A stretch of DNA of 64,000 nt from CAXBNB01 sp965267535 (GTDB lineage Bacteria; Bacteroidota; Bacteroidia; Cytophagales; Cyclobacteriaceae): positions 992,001-1,056,000 of the forward strand of contig OZ254082.1 in the NCBI GenBank assembly GCA_965267535.1, in the 5' to 3' direction. The position numbers and the translations under genes are program-made. Below, one piece after another: positions 1-9,178 of this stretch. A model generated the notes under the pieces. It did no database searches, was not told where the DNA came from, and was given only the letters and a program-made list of their open reading frames with translations. The stretch's first letter is position 1, and every line of letters begins with the position of its first letter.

Positions 1-810
1 CCCGAAACATCCGCAGCGCTTGGTTTTGGTTTCAGGTGCGGTTTTCTGGGTATGTTACACATGGAAATTGTGCAGGAAAGACTGGAGCGTGAGTTTAACA
101 TGACGGTAATTACAACTGTGCCCTCGGTACAGTTCAGAGCGATAAAGTCAGATGGTGCGGTACAGTTGATCAATGCGCCATCCGAAATGCCTGATCCTAC
201 GAAAATCAGCCACATTGAAGAACCTTACATACGTGCACAGATCATCACCAAAGCCGATTTTATCGGACCGGTCATATCCTTGTGTATAGATAAGCGTGGA
301 GAAATCAAAAATCAGGTGTACCTGACAGCCGATAGGGTAGAGTTAACTTTTGAGTTGCCACTGGCTGAGATAGTATTTGATTTTTTCGACAAACTCAAAA
401 CCATCTCCAGAGGATATGCATCGCTGGATTATGAATTGATAGGGTCAAAAGCTTCTAAGATGGTGAAGCTCGACATCATGCTGAACGGAGAGCCGGTGGA
501 TGCCCTTTCTGCCATTGTACACAGAGACAAGGCTTACGAGTGGGGCAAGCGCCTGTGTGAAAAACTAAGAGAGCTACTCCCACGCCAGATGTTTGAAATA
601 GCGATACAGGCATCAATTGGTACTAAAATTATAGCAAGAGAAACTGTAAAAGCCATGCGTAAAAATGTGTTGGCAAAATGTTACGGGGGAGATATTTCGC
701 GTAAGCGTAAGCTCCTCGAAAAACAAAAGAAAGGTAAGAAGAGAATGCGCCAGGTAGGCAATGTGGAGATTCCACAGGATGCGTTTATGGCTGTATTAAA
801 ATTGGAATAA
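1..810 (+). CDS. lepA: Elongation factor 4 (LepA), 3' part
   Basis: The reading frame is open from base 1 (P-E-T-S-A-A-L-G-F-G-F-R-C-G-F-L-G-M-L-H-M), so this is the C-terminal part of a gene that starts outside the window; the ATG at base 52 is internal. RCGFLGMLHMEIVQERLERE is the strongly conserved EF4 segment (domain III), and the tail rich in K and R (RKRKLLEKQKKGKKRMRQVG) is the characteristic C-terminal domain that reaches the tRNA site. LepA is a ribosome-bound GTPase that acts on stalled or misplaced elongation and initiation complexes; its GTPase domain is not in the window. folD follows after 5 bases, so they are probably co-transcribed. Confidence 0.97.
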   Translation, partial: PETSAALGFGFRCGFLGMLHMEIVQERLEREFNMTVITTVPSVQFRAIKSDGAVQLINAPSEMPDPTKISHIEEPYIRAQIITKADFIGPVISLCIDKRGEIKNQVYLTADRVELTFELPLAEIVFDFFDKLKTISRGYASLDYELIGSKASKMVKLDIMLNGEPVDALSAIVHRDKAYEWGKRLCEKLRELLPRQMFEIAIQASIGTKIIARETVKAMRKNVLAKCYGGDISRKRKLLEKQKKGKKRMRQVGNVEIPQDAFMAVLKLE

Positions 811-815
811 TAGCA

Positions 816-1685
816 ATGGCTACATTATTAGACGGTAAAAAAATCTCCTCAGAAATAAAGGCTGAGATCAAATCGGAAGTTCAGGAAATGAGGGAGAGCG
901 GTCAGCGTGCCCCTCACTTGGCCATCATCATAGTAGGCGATGATGGAGCAAGCCATACTTATGTAGATGGTAAGATAAAAGCATGTAAAGCTGTAGGGTT
1001 TGATTACACCCTCATGCAGTTTGCAGCTACTATATCTGAAGAAAAGCTGCTAAAGCATGTGGCCCGGCTCAATTCGGACGCAGACATAGATGGCTTTATT
1101 GTTCAATTGCCTTTGCCGGAGCATATTTCTGTAGAGAAAGTTACAGCCAGTATATCTCCAGAAAAAGATGTGGATGGTTTTGTAAACGAAAACTTTGGTA
1201 GCATTACCTCACAAAATCCTCTGTTGATGCCAGCTACGCCATTTGGAGTTATGGAGTTGATGGGGCGATACGATATAGAGACCAAGGGAAAAAACTGTGT
1301 CATAGTAGGAGCAAGTCGTTTGGTTGGTGCACCTCTAGGATTGATGATGTCTCATGCCGGACATGCTACCGTTACCCTTTGCCATAAACACACCAAGGAT
1401 CTGGCAGCACATACCCGTGAGGCGGATATATTGGTAGTAGCAGTAGGAAAGCCCGGTCTGATTACTGCCGATATGGTAAAAGAAGGAGCCGTAGTGATAG
1501 ATGTAGGAACCACACGGGTAGCGGATAAGACCAAAAAATCAGGTTTTAGGCTTTCGGGTGATGTGGATTTTGAGCAGGTTTCCAAAAAAGCAAGCTTTAT
1601 CACGCCCGTGCCTGGAGGAGTAGGCCCTATGACAATAGCGTCGCTAATGATCAACACTTTGCGCGCAGCGCAAAACAAAGAGTAA
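816..1685 (+). CDS. folD: Methylenetetrahydrofolate dehydrogenase / methenyltetrahydrofolate cyclohydrolase
   Basis: Cytoplasmic bifunctional enzyme interconverting 5,10-methylene-THF and 10-formyl-THF for purine and formyl-Met synthesis. Its 289 residues are the usual length. The active-site lysine is in YVDGK (about residues 49-53), the substrate loop in VQLPLP (about 96-101), the DVDGF motif near 118 and the C-terminal PVPGGVGPMT signature near 263. The nucleotide-binding loop reads VGASRLVGAP where most family members have VGRSxxVGxP, so the usual arginine is replaced by alanine and an arginine appears two positions later; cofactor preference could differ. It sits 5 bases after lepA and 4 bases before queE. 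Confidence 0.96.
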   Translation: MATLLDGKKISSEIKAEIKSEVQEMRESGQRAPHLAIIIVGDDGASHTYVDGKIKACKAVGFDYTLMQFAATISEEKLLKHVARLNSDADIDGFIVQLPLPEHISVEKVTASISPEKDVDGFVNENFGSITSQNPLLMPATPFGVMELMGRYDIETKGKNCVIVGASRLVGAPLGLMMSHAGHATVTLCHKHTKDLAAHTREADILVVAVGKPGLITADMVKEGAVVIDVGTTRVADKTKKSGFRLSGDVDFEQVSKKASFITPVPGGVGPMTIASLMINTLRAAQNKE

Positions 1686-1689
1686 GCCT

Positions 1690-2310
1690 ATGGCTTATAT
1701 TCCAAAAAAAGCGGACAAGCTCCCTATAATGGAGATTTTTTATTCCGTTCAGGGGGAAGGTTTTCATTCGGGAAAGCCAGCTGTGTTTGTGCGGTTGGGA
1801 GGATGCGATGTGGGGTGTCACTGGTGTGATGTGAAAGAATCCTGGAATGAAAACGATCATCCTTTCCTGACTGTAGAGCAGATAGTCAGTCAGGTGGATG
1901 CGTATGGTGCACATACCGTCATAGTTACCGGAGGTGAGCCTCTGATGTATAATCTCGATGAGCTGACGGCATCCCTTCACAAATCCGGTTATCAATTGCA
2001 TCTGGAAACATCCGGCGTATATCCGCTTACAGGTCAATGGGATTGGATTACCTTTTCTCCTAAAAAATTCAAAAAACCCGATGCTGGAATATTTGCAGCG
2101 GCCAGCGAGTTGAAAGCTATTGTTTTTAATCAATCAGATTTCCGCTTTGCAGAAAGCTTTGTTTCTTCTCTGTCAGCACAATGTATGCTCTATTTACAGC
2201 CTGAGTGGTCCAAAGCCGATAAAATGTCTTCTGAGATTATTGATTATGTGAAGGACAACCCCAAATGGAATATTTCTCTTCAAACACATAAATATTTGAA
2301 TATCCCATAA
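1690..2310 (+). CDS. queE: 7-carboxy-7-deazaguanine synthase (radical SAM)
   Basis: Converts 6-carboxytetrahydropterin to 7-carboxy-7-deazaguanine in the pathway to queuosine or another 7-deazaguanine. The 206-residue protein has the short QueE layout: GEGFHSGKPAVFVRLGGCD, then the radical-SAM cluster C-DVG-C-HW-C (CX3CX2C, about residues 38-45), then VTGGEPLM. It follows folD after only 4 bases. The preceding pathway enzyme, QueD, is encoded separately at 11,469. The ORF closes just before the OmpA-family gene. Confidence 0.93.
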   Translation: MAYIPKKADKLPIMEIFYSVQGEGFHSGKPAVFVRLGGCDVGCHWCDVKESWNENDHPFLTVEQIVSQVDAYGAHTVIVTGGEPLMYNLDELTASLHKSGYQLHLETSGVYPLTGQWDWITFSPKKFKKPDAGIFAAASELKAIVFNQSDFRFAESFVSSLSAQCMLYLQPEWSKADKMSSEIIDYVKDNPKWNISLQTHKYLNIP

Positions 2311-2344
2311 TATTTTTTAATTCTTGCAGTACTACTATATTAGT

Positions 2345-4273
2345 ATGAGCATGAAAATAATAGTCACCTCAATGGTGCTTATGTTGTTTGTCGGCCATGT
2401 GTTTGCTCAGCGTACACCATTGTCGACAGAAGATAAAAAAGCACTTAAATATTATCAGGAAGCCGCAGCTTTGTTGCGTAGGGTGCAATACCCGGAGGCG
2501 ATCGAGCCTCTTAAAAAAGCCCTGTCGAGAGATCAGCAATTTATAGAAGCCTGGCAGGCTTTGGGGCTATCTTATTCGAAAATCGGAAAATTAGAAGATG
2601 CTATTGGCGCTTATGAGAGTTCGCTGAAAGCTGCCCCTGAGTCACCGAGAGCACCTCGTTCGTATTTTGCCTTAGCAGACCTGATGTTTCAGGCAGAGCA
2701 ATATCAGCAAGCCATAGATTACGCCCAATTGTACATAAGTAAGAGACAAAATGAAAAGAAGAACATAGAAACTCTGGAGGGAATTATAAACAATGCGACG
2801 TATGTTCTCAAAGCGAGGGAAAACCCTTTGCCTTACAACATCCGGCCACTCCCGGGGCAAGCAAACTATTTTGATCAGCAGTATTTTCCTGTACTCACAG
2901 TCGATCAAAAAACATTGATTTTTACCGGAAGAAACGATCATGAAGATATATACATTTCCAGAAAACAGGAAAATGGAGATTGGAGTATGCCTTCGCCCAT
3001 ATCGCAGCAGATCAATACTCAGCTCAACGAGGGAGCATGTACTATTTCCGCAGATGGGCGGATGTTGATTTTTACTTCGTGCCAGGGGCGGAGAGGTTAT
3101 GGCAGTTGCGATTTGTTTGTAAGTTACCGGGAAGGAAATGATTGGTCTTTGCCTGAGAACTTAGGTATGACGGTAAACTCAAGCGGTTGGGACGTCCAGC
3201 CTAGCTTATCCGCAGATGGGCGTACATTGTATTTTGTGTCAGATAGGCCCGGAGGTAAAGGTGGAAAAGATATATGGAAAACCACAAAAGATGATAATGA
3301 TCAGTGGACCTCACCTGTCAATGTTGGAGCGCCGATCAACACACGATTAGATGAAATTTCTCCATTTATTCATGTGAACGGAGAGTCTCTGTATTTTTCA
3401 TCTACAGGGCATACAGGTATGGGTGGTTATGATATTTTTATGAGTGAGCTTGAAAATGATACATGGTCTACTCCTGAAAATCTTGGGTATCCATTGAATG
3501 ATCAGCATGATCAGGTGTCTCTCTATATATCTTCAGACGGAAAAAAAGGCTATTATACAGTAGAGCATTCTGAAGGAGGGAAGTGGAAGAGTGTGTTGCA
3601 CACATTCGACGTTCCCGAAGAGCGGCAGGTAAAGCGCAGGAGTGTATTCGTTACCGGTGTAGTGACTGACAAATCCACCGGGAAGTTTTTGGATGCAAGT
3701 ATTAAGATTTACGACTTATCCGCGTCCAGACTCTTGTCAAAAGTGGTGTCTGATGCGAAAACCGGTGAATATACGGTAGTGCTCAGTGAAGGGAATGATT
3801 ATGGTGTGTATGCCGAAAGGAAAGGTTATCTTTTCGCCGACTATACTTTTTCAGTTGACAAGATTGAAACCTTTAATTCGGGTAGCCTTGATATTGCCCT
3901 TCAGCCTATTAAGGAGGGAGCAAGAATGGTGCTCAACAACATTTATTTTGAGTTTGATAGTTTCGAGTTAAAGAAAGAGTCTTTATCGGAGTTGCAGACT
4001 GTTTATGACTTCCTGAAAAACAATCGTAATATCACTATCGAGATACAGGGGTATACTGATGATAAGGGCTCAGCGTCATACAATCAGTCTCTTTCGGAGA
4101 ACAGAGCAAAAGCGGTGTATTCTTATCTGATTGATAAAGGTGTTCCGGAGAGAATGCTTTCGTATAAGGGTTATGGAGCTCAGGATTTCATAGCAGAAAA
4201 TAACACGGAAGAAGGGCGATCTAAAAACCGCCGGATTGAGTTTAAAATTGGAAAAGTTTTGCTCAAAAAGTAA
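2345..4273 (+). CDS. TPR / WD40-like propeller / CRD / OmpA protein (PorE-like)
   Basis: Predicted periplasmic protein anchoring to peptidoglycan. Signal peptide MKIIVTSMVLMLFVGHVFAQ; then TPR-like repeats (about residues 30-140), PD40/WD40-like blades with repeated SADGR or SSDGK and YFVSDRPGGKGGKD motifs (about 170-420), a carboxypeptidase-regulatory-like Ig fold (VTGVVTDKSTG, about 430-520) and a C-terminal OmpA domain (IYFEFDSFELKKES ... GYTDDKGS ... SKNRRIEF). This order matches PorE of the type IX secretion system in Bacteroidota, but PorE of Porphyromonas is a lipoprotein and no lipobox is visible here, so the T9SS role is an inference. The frame also opens at a TTG at 2324; ATG 2345 or 2351 gives a proper signal peptide. 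Confidence 0.8.
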   Translation: MSMKIIVTSMVLMLFVGHVFAQRTPLSTEDKKALKYYQEAAALLRRVQYPEAIEPLKKALSRDQQFIEAWQALGLSYSKIGKLEDAIGAYESSLKAAPESPRAPRSYFALADLMFQAEQYQQAIDYAQLYISKRQNEKKNIETLEGIINNATYVLKARENPLPYNIRPLPGQANYFDQQYFPVLTVDQKTLIFTGRNDHEDIYISRKQENGDWSMPSPISQQINTQLNEGACTISADGRMLIFTSCQGRRGYGSCDLFVSYREGNDWSLPENLGMTVNSSGWDVQPSLSADGRTLYFVSDRPGGKGGKDIWKTTKDDNDQWTSPVNVGAPINTRLDEISPFIHVNGESLYFSSTGHTGMGGYDIFMSELENDTWSTPENLGYPLNDQHDQVSLYISSDGKKGYYTVEHSEGGKWKSVLHTFDVPEERQVKRRSVFVTGVVTDKSTGKFLDASIKIYDLSASRLLSKVVSDAKTGEYTVVLSEGNDYGVYAERKGYLFADYTFSVDKIETFNSGSLDIALQPIKEGARMVLNNIYFEFDSFELKKESLSELQTVYDFLKNNRNITIEIQGYTDDKGSASYNQSLSENRAKAVYSYLIDKGVPERMLSYKGYGAQDFIAENNTEEGRSKNRRIEFKIGKVLLKK

Positions 4274-4432
4274 AAAAAATATTCCGAATAAAATACTGCA
4301 AATTGTTTTCGGGGAGAAATATTATACTGAATTTCATGCCATCCACTATAGCAATTACCGCTTTTGTCCCTATCTGTAAATGGTTGCTCGGCGACATTTA
4401 TTATGCATGCATAATAAATTGCGTTTTTTTCT

Positions 4433-4468
4433 TTTGAAATGACTCATATTGTTATAAATTTAAGTTTG
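4433..4468 (+). promoter_or_regulatory. Promoter of the stand-alone SusC operon
   Basis: A TAAGTTTG box at 4461-4468 matches the Bacteroidota -7 consensus TAnnTTTG. A TTTG lies at 4433-4436, with 24 bases between the boxes, slightly longer than usual. It predicts a leader of about 35 bases before the SusC ATG at 4511. The -7 box lies inside one arm of a perfect inverted repeat (next entry). The rest of the 4274-4510 gap shows no gene. Confidence 0.5.
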
Positions 4469-4502
4469 AATTGAATTAATGTTAAATTTTTAAACTTAAA
4501 TT
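4457..4502. repeat. Perfect 11-bp inverted repeat over the SusC promoter
   Basis: AATTTAAGTTT at 4457-4467 is the exact reverse complement of AAACTTAAATT at 4492-4502, with 24 bases between. The left arm overlaps the -7 box and the right arm ends 8 bases before the start codon. It could be an operator or form a leader hairpin that hides the start. The sequence is A/T-rich, so chance is possible. Confidence 0.45.
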
Positions 4503-4510
4503 AACACAAT

Positions 4511-7500
4511 ATGAAGAAGATTCTACTTATTAGTTTCATGTTGTTGTCCGCACTCATCAATGAGTCATGGGCGCAAAGTAGGTCGGTTACAGGAAAAGTA
4601 GTTTCCAAAACTGATGGTTCAGGTTTACCCGGAGTAAACGTTATTCTGAAGGGTACTACTGACGGTACTACTACAGATATAGATGGTAACTATAAGATGT
4701 CAGTCCCTTCAGCCGGAGGAACACTGGTTTTTTCATTTATAGGTATGACCACTCAGGAAGTGGAAATTGGCTCGAGAGCAGTAATCGATGTAACCATGTC
4801 AGAGGATGCTACCCAGCTTACAGAGGTAGTGGTAACTGCAATGGGTATAGAAAGAGAGAAGAAAGAGCTTGGATATGCAGTAACAACTGTAGATGGCGGT
4901 GATTTAACCAAAGCCCGCTCTAGTAATGTATTGCAGTCTCTTTCAGGTAGAGTAGCGGGGGTAAGAGTAAATTCATCCTCGGGAACCGCAGGAGGATCTG
5001 TTAATATCCAGATTCGTGGTGCTAACTCTATATCAGGAACAGGTTCACCTTTATTCGTGGTTGATGGTAGCCCTATTTCTAACTCGTCTTTCAATGGAAC
5101 AAGAAACGAGATCATTGGAGGTGGAGCAGATGTAGGAAACCGAGCAGCAGATTTGAACCCTGACGACATTGAGTCTATCACTGTATTGAAAGGTGCTTCA
5201 GCAGTTGCTCTTTATGGTCAAAGAGCGAGAGATGGAGTTGTTCAGATTGTTACTAAAAAAGGAAATAGAGGCGATGTGAGTGTTGATATCAACTCTTCAA
5301 TCAGAGCTTCTAAGCCTTTTAGACTCCCGGATTTTCAAAATGAATACTCAACTGGTGATTATGGGGTTTTTGAGTCTAATAACTTTCAAAATGGTTGGGG
5401 ACCAAAAATTTCAACTACATCAGGAGAAACATACAATCAGTTCCCCTACAATGGAACAGACACTCCTTTACAGGCATATCCAGACAATGTTAAAGACTTT
5501 TTTGAAACCGGTCTAACGTTGATAAATAACGTTGCAATAGGTTCAAGAACTGAAAGTGCAGACATCAGAATGTCGCTTACAAATTTGAAGGAGCAAGGTA
5601 TTGTGCCAGGAAATGAGATAGAAAGAAATACTTTATCTTTCAATGGTGGTACAAATCTGACTAAGAAAATCTCTACTAGAGCTGTTGTCAATTACGTGCG
5701 GACAGAAGGTCTTAACAGACCAAGACAAGGGAGTAACAACCCTGCAAGGTCTATAGCAGGTATTTACAGTATTCCGCGAACTACTGATGTGAATCTTTTG
5801 AAGAACAATTTGGTAGATGAAAATGGAGCAGTTATAGGAATCGATGGTAACGGAACTTCCAATAACCCTTACTGGACGGTTGAGAAAAATCCATTTAATA
5901 ACCAGGTGGATAGAGTTTTTGGTAATACATCAATAAGCTATAAACCTAATAACTGGCTGGATTTTATGGGTAGAATTGGTACCGATGTGTTTAGAGAATT
6001 CCGAAGAGGTATCATAGCTAAAGGAACGAAAGGACGTGTAAATGGACAATTCGAGGATAGAGATATTTACAGAAGAGAAACTAACTTCGATTTTATTGCT
6101 ACTGCAAACAGAGATATTACAGAAGATATCGGATTGACCGGGATGCTTGGTTATAATGTTAACCAAATCAAAGAAGAGAGAACAAGATTGGTTGCGAATG
6201 ACCTAGGAGTATCTGGTGTATATAATCCTGCAAATGCTTTAAACACCAACAATGAAAGATTTGAAAGAATCAGAAGATTGTTTGGAGTATACTTTGATTT
6301 AGGTTTTTCGTATAAAGAATATCTGTTCTTGAATGTAACAGGAAGAAACGATTGGAGTTCGACTTTGCCAAAGCAGAACAACTCATTCTTTTACCCTGGT
6401 GTGAGTTCCAGTTTCATAGCTAGCGATGCTTTTGAACTGCCTTCGTTTATTTCTTATGCCAAGTTTAGAGCAAGTTGGGCATCAGTAGGTAGTGATGAGC
6501 TTCCTTACCAGCTTGATTTCTTGTTTGAGCCACTTTCAGACATATTCACACAATTTGTTGCAAATAATACTTTTCCTCACGGAGGACAATTAGGTTATGA
6601 AGGTCCTGACGTATTGCCTGCAGGTAATTCTTTGGAGCCTCAAATTCAGAAGACTATTGAAGTAGGTACTGAACTGCAATTCTTAGAAGGAAGAGTTGGT
6701 TTAGACTTCACATACTACAGAACGAACACATCTAACCAGATAGTAGGTATCCAAGTAGCTCAATCTACAGGTTTTGATCAGGTTAGAAAGAATGTAGGGG
6801 AAGTACAGAATAGCGGGATTGAAATTTTGCTTTCTGGAAAGCCAATATCTACAGGAGATTTGGAGTGGGAAGTACTTGCAAACTTTACTAGAAACAGACA
6901 AAAAGTATTAGAATTAGCACCCGGTTTGGATGATTTGGCTCTTACAAGTGGATTCAGCGGTCTGTCAATCAGAGCAGCTCCCGGAGAAGCATTTGGTTTG
7001 TATGGTGCTGGTTGGGAAAGAAGCCCTAACGGAGATGTAGTGATAAGCGCTTCTACTGGTGAAAGAGTAAGAGGTGACAGGACAAACTTGGGTAATATTA
7101 ATCCAGACTGGCAGTTGGGAGTAGAAAACAAGGTTACTTACAAAGGGTTCACTCTTTCTGCATTAGTAGATGTAAGTCAGGGTGGAGTACTGTGGTCTGG
7201 TACTATAAACGGTTTGAGAAGCAGTGGTCTTGTTGAAGAAACGTTGGAGAACAGAGGTCGAATTTTTATCGACAAGGGAGTGAACAAGATTACAGCAAAC
7301 GATGGCTCAGTTAGCTATGTGGAAAATACCACACCAGTGCGTTCAATGCAGGATTTCTGGGATAATTACAATGACGGTAGTAATACCGAAGGAGCCATAT
7401 TTGATGCTTCATATATCAAACTAAGAGAAATTTCTCTTAGCTACCAGTTACCATCTTCAATGCTTGATAATTTGTTTATTAACAGAATGTCTGTTGGTAT

Positions 7501-7660
7501 TGAGGCTAGAAATTTACTGTTAATTGACAGTAATGTACCGCACATAGATCCGGAAGCAAGCTTCTTCGGGCCAAGTCTTGTCGGAGGTCAGGCAAATGTA
7601 GAGTTCTGGAGTGTACCTTCTACGACAAGCATAGGTGGCAACATCAGAATTTCATTTTAA
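4511..7660 (+). CDS. SusC/RagA-type TonB-dependent outer-membrane receptor (no STN domain)
   Basis: Outer-membrane channel that imports oligosaccharides or peptides with a SusD lipoprotein, powered by TonB. Signal peptide ends SWAQ; then the carboxypeptidase-D-regulatory-like domain (VTGKVVSKTDGSGLPGVNV ... GTTTDIDGNYK, about residues 25-100), the plug (SGRVAGVRVNSSSGTAGG, FVVDGSPI, DIESITVLKGASAVALYG, about 110-250) and a 22-strand type barrel to the C-terminal FWSVPSTTSIGGNIRISF. At 1049 residues it is typical for the family without the STN signalling domain, and no sigma/anti-sigma pair lies nearby. It heads an operon with the SusD-like gene 18 bases downstream and a third lipoprotein gene. 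The substrate cannot be read from sequence. Confidence 0.95.
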   Translation: MKKILLISFMLLSALINESWAQSRSVTGKVVSKTDGSGLPGVNVILKGTTDGTTTDIDGNYKMSVPSAGGTLVFSFIGMTTQEVEIGSRAVIDVTMSEDATQLTEVVVTAMGIEREKKELGYAVTTVDGGDLTKARSSNVLQSLSGRVAGVRVNSSSGTAGGSVNIQIRGANSISGTGSPLFVVDGSPISNSSFNGTRNEIIGGGADVGNRAADLNPDDIESITVLKGASAVALYGQRARDGVVQIVTKKGNRGDVSVDINSSIRASKPFRLPDFQNEYSTGDYGVFESNNFQNGWGPKISTTSGETYNQFPYNGTDTPLQAYPDNVKDFFETGLTLINNVAIGSRTESADIRMSLTNLKEQGIVPGNEIERNTLSFNGGTNLTKKISTRAVVNYVRTEGLNRPRQGSNNPARSIAGIYSIPRTTDVNLLKNNLVDENGAVIGIDGNGTSNNPYWTVEKNPFNNQVDRVFGNTSISYKPNNWLDFMGRIGTDVFREFRRGIIAKGTKGRVNGQFEDRDIYRRETNFDFIATANRDITEDIGLTGMLGYNVNQIKEERTRLVANDLGVSGVYNPANALNTNNERFERIRRLFGVYFDLGFSYKEYLFLNVTGRNDWSSTLPKQNNSFFYPGVSSSFIASDAFELPSFISYAKFRASWASVGSDELPYQLDFLFEPLSDIFTQFVANNTFPHGGQLGYEGPDVLPAGNSLEPQIQKTIEVGTELQFLEGRVGLDFTYYRTNTSNQIVGIQVAQSTGFDQVRKNVGEVQNSGIEILLSGKPISTGDLEWEVLANFTRNRQKVLELAPGLDDLALTSGFSGLSIRAAPGEAFGLYGAGWERSPNGDVVISASTGERVRGDRTNLGNINPDWQLGVENKVTYKGFTLSALVDVSQGGVLWSGTINGLRSSGLVEETLENRGRIFIDKGVNKITANDGSVSYVENTTPVRSMQDFWDNYNDGSNTEGAIFDASYIKLREISLSYQLPSSMLDNLFINRMSVGIEARNLLLIDSNVPHIDPEASFFGPSLVGGQANVEFWSVPSTTSIGGNIRISF

Positions 7661-7678
7661 TCTAAAAAACTCGAGAAA

Positions 7679-9160
7679 ATGAAAAATATAAAATTTATAA
7701 TTCTGATATTATTAGCTGTTAGTTTCAACAGCTGTGAAGAATACTTAGATGTTAACACAGATCCAAACAAATCATCATCTGCTGAGGCCGGACCTATCTT
7801 TACCAATGTAATAGTAGGATACTCAACTAACAGGGTGATTGATTTAGGACCAGCAGTGTCAACTGCCGCTCAGTTATGGTCAGGTGGAGGTTCACTCGGT
7901 GCGGGTGTATTTACCAACCCTGAAAGATACACGTTTAGTATTTTTACTACTGGTAACACATGGCGTTCTTATTATAGAGATGCAATCAAAGATTTGCGTT
8001 TGGCAGCCAAAAATGCGGAGGCTGCTGGCCAGAAAAATGCCATAGCTCAGTGTGAAATCTTCTCAGCGCTAGTTTTTTATTCTGCCACTGTATTGTGGGG
8101 AGATGTACCTTTCAGTGAAGCCGTAGATGTTGATTTTGATAATGTGGCTATCAATAACTTAAATCCGGTTTTTGATCCTCAGAAAGATGTCCTAAACGGA
8201 GTGATAGGCATACTGGATGACGCAATTGCTGATATCGATAGTAACCCCACATCAATCACTAATAATGATTTGATTTATGGTGGCGACATGACTAAGTGGA
8301 GGAAATTTGCCAAGTCATTGAAATTCCGTGTACTCATGACACTTGTAGATCAGGAGCCGGCTAGGGCCTCAGAAATCGCAACTATGATTGCGGAAGGAGA
8401 TATGATTTCGTCAGCATCTGAGAATGCAGAGTTTCCTTTTTACACAGATCCAGGAAACCGAAACCCGTTTTGGGGTACGTTAGATACGTTTGCAGGAGGT
8501 TCAAACTTCTTCTACTTTGCGAGTAAGGCAATGGTGGATATCATGAAAGCGAAAAATGATCCGCGATTAACTGTGTATTTTACACCTTACCCTGCTGCTA
8601 CCGCAAGCGATCCACAAACGCCAACAGGTGCACCTGCAGGAGTTAGCAACATAGGATTCAATCCCTGGGTATTAAGTACAGGAGGGCTTTCAAATACCGG
8701 AAATGAATTAGTGAGACCAGATGCGAGTGATGTGTTGTTTTCTGTGGAAGAACAACTTCTAATGGAAGCCGAAGCAATAGCTCGAGGTTTGGCTGCAGGA
8801 ACACTTTCTGCTGCTGATGCGAAGTTAAGAGCAGGTATTACTGCTGCGATGAACAGATACGGAATCAGCTCAGCAGATATCAAAACATATTTGGACAATG
8901 AAATACCAGATTTGTCAACTCAGACTCAGGAGCAAGCTAGGCAAATTATTGCTGAGCAGGAGTGGATTATTAATGTGATCAGACCTATTGAGGGATGGAC
9001 TACATGGAGAAGAACAGAAGTTCCTGCTTTGAGTTTACCTGATGGAGCAAATACTACCGGATTGATCAGGCGTTTGCCATATCCTCCGGATGAATTGTCT
9101 GCTAACACAAATGCGCCTACTGGCAAGGAGTTAGATGTGAAAATGTATTTTGATAAGTAA
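7679..9160 (+). CDS. SusD/RagB-like nutrient-binding lipoprotein (SusD-like_2 type)
   Basis: Surface lipoprotein forming the lid of the preceding SusC. The signal peptide MKNIKFIILILLAVSFNSC has lipobox residues before Cys19, followed by EEYLDVNTDPNKSS, the typical opening of the SusD/RagB group usually placed in the SusD-like_2 family. TPR-like helices hold the middle (ALVFYSATVLWGDVPFSEA, about residues 120-145), and the C-terminal part has QARQIIAEQEWIINVIRPIEGW, corresponding to the conserved end region. Its 493 residues are normal. No start ambiguity: ATG 18 bases after the SusC stop. Confidence 0.92.
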   Translation: MKNIKFIILILLAVSFNSCEEYLDVNTDPNKSSSAEAGPIFTNVIVGYSTNRVIDLGPAVSTAAQLWSGGGSLGAGVFTNPERYTFSIFTTGNTWRSYYRDAIKDLRLAAKNAEAAGQKNAIAQCEIFSALVFYSATVLWGDVPFSEAVDVDFDNVAINNLNPVFDPQKDVLNGVIGILDDAIADIDSNPTSITNNDLIYGGDMTKWRKFAKSLKFRVLMTLVDQEPARASEIATMIAEGDMISSASENAEFPFYTDPGNRNPFWGTLDTFAGGSNFFYFASKAMVDIMKAKNDPRLTVYFTPYPAATASDPQTPTGAPAGVSNIGFNPWVLSTGGLSNTGNELVRPDASDVLFSVEEQLLMEAEAIARGLAAGTLSAADAKLRAGITAAMNRYGISSADIKTYLDNEIPDLSTQTQEQARQIIAEQEWIINVIRPIEGWTTWRRTEVPALSLPDGANTTGLIRRLPYPPDELSANTNAPTGKELDVKMYFDK

Positions 9161-9178
9161 TAATATTGATATAAGACT

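Noticed and set aside
2324..2344. TTG start for the OmpA-family gene
   Set aside because: It adds seven residues that spoil the signal peptide; ATG 2345 or 2351 is better.
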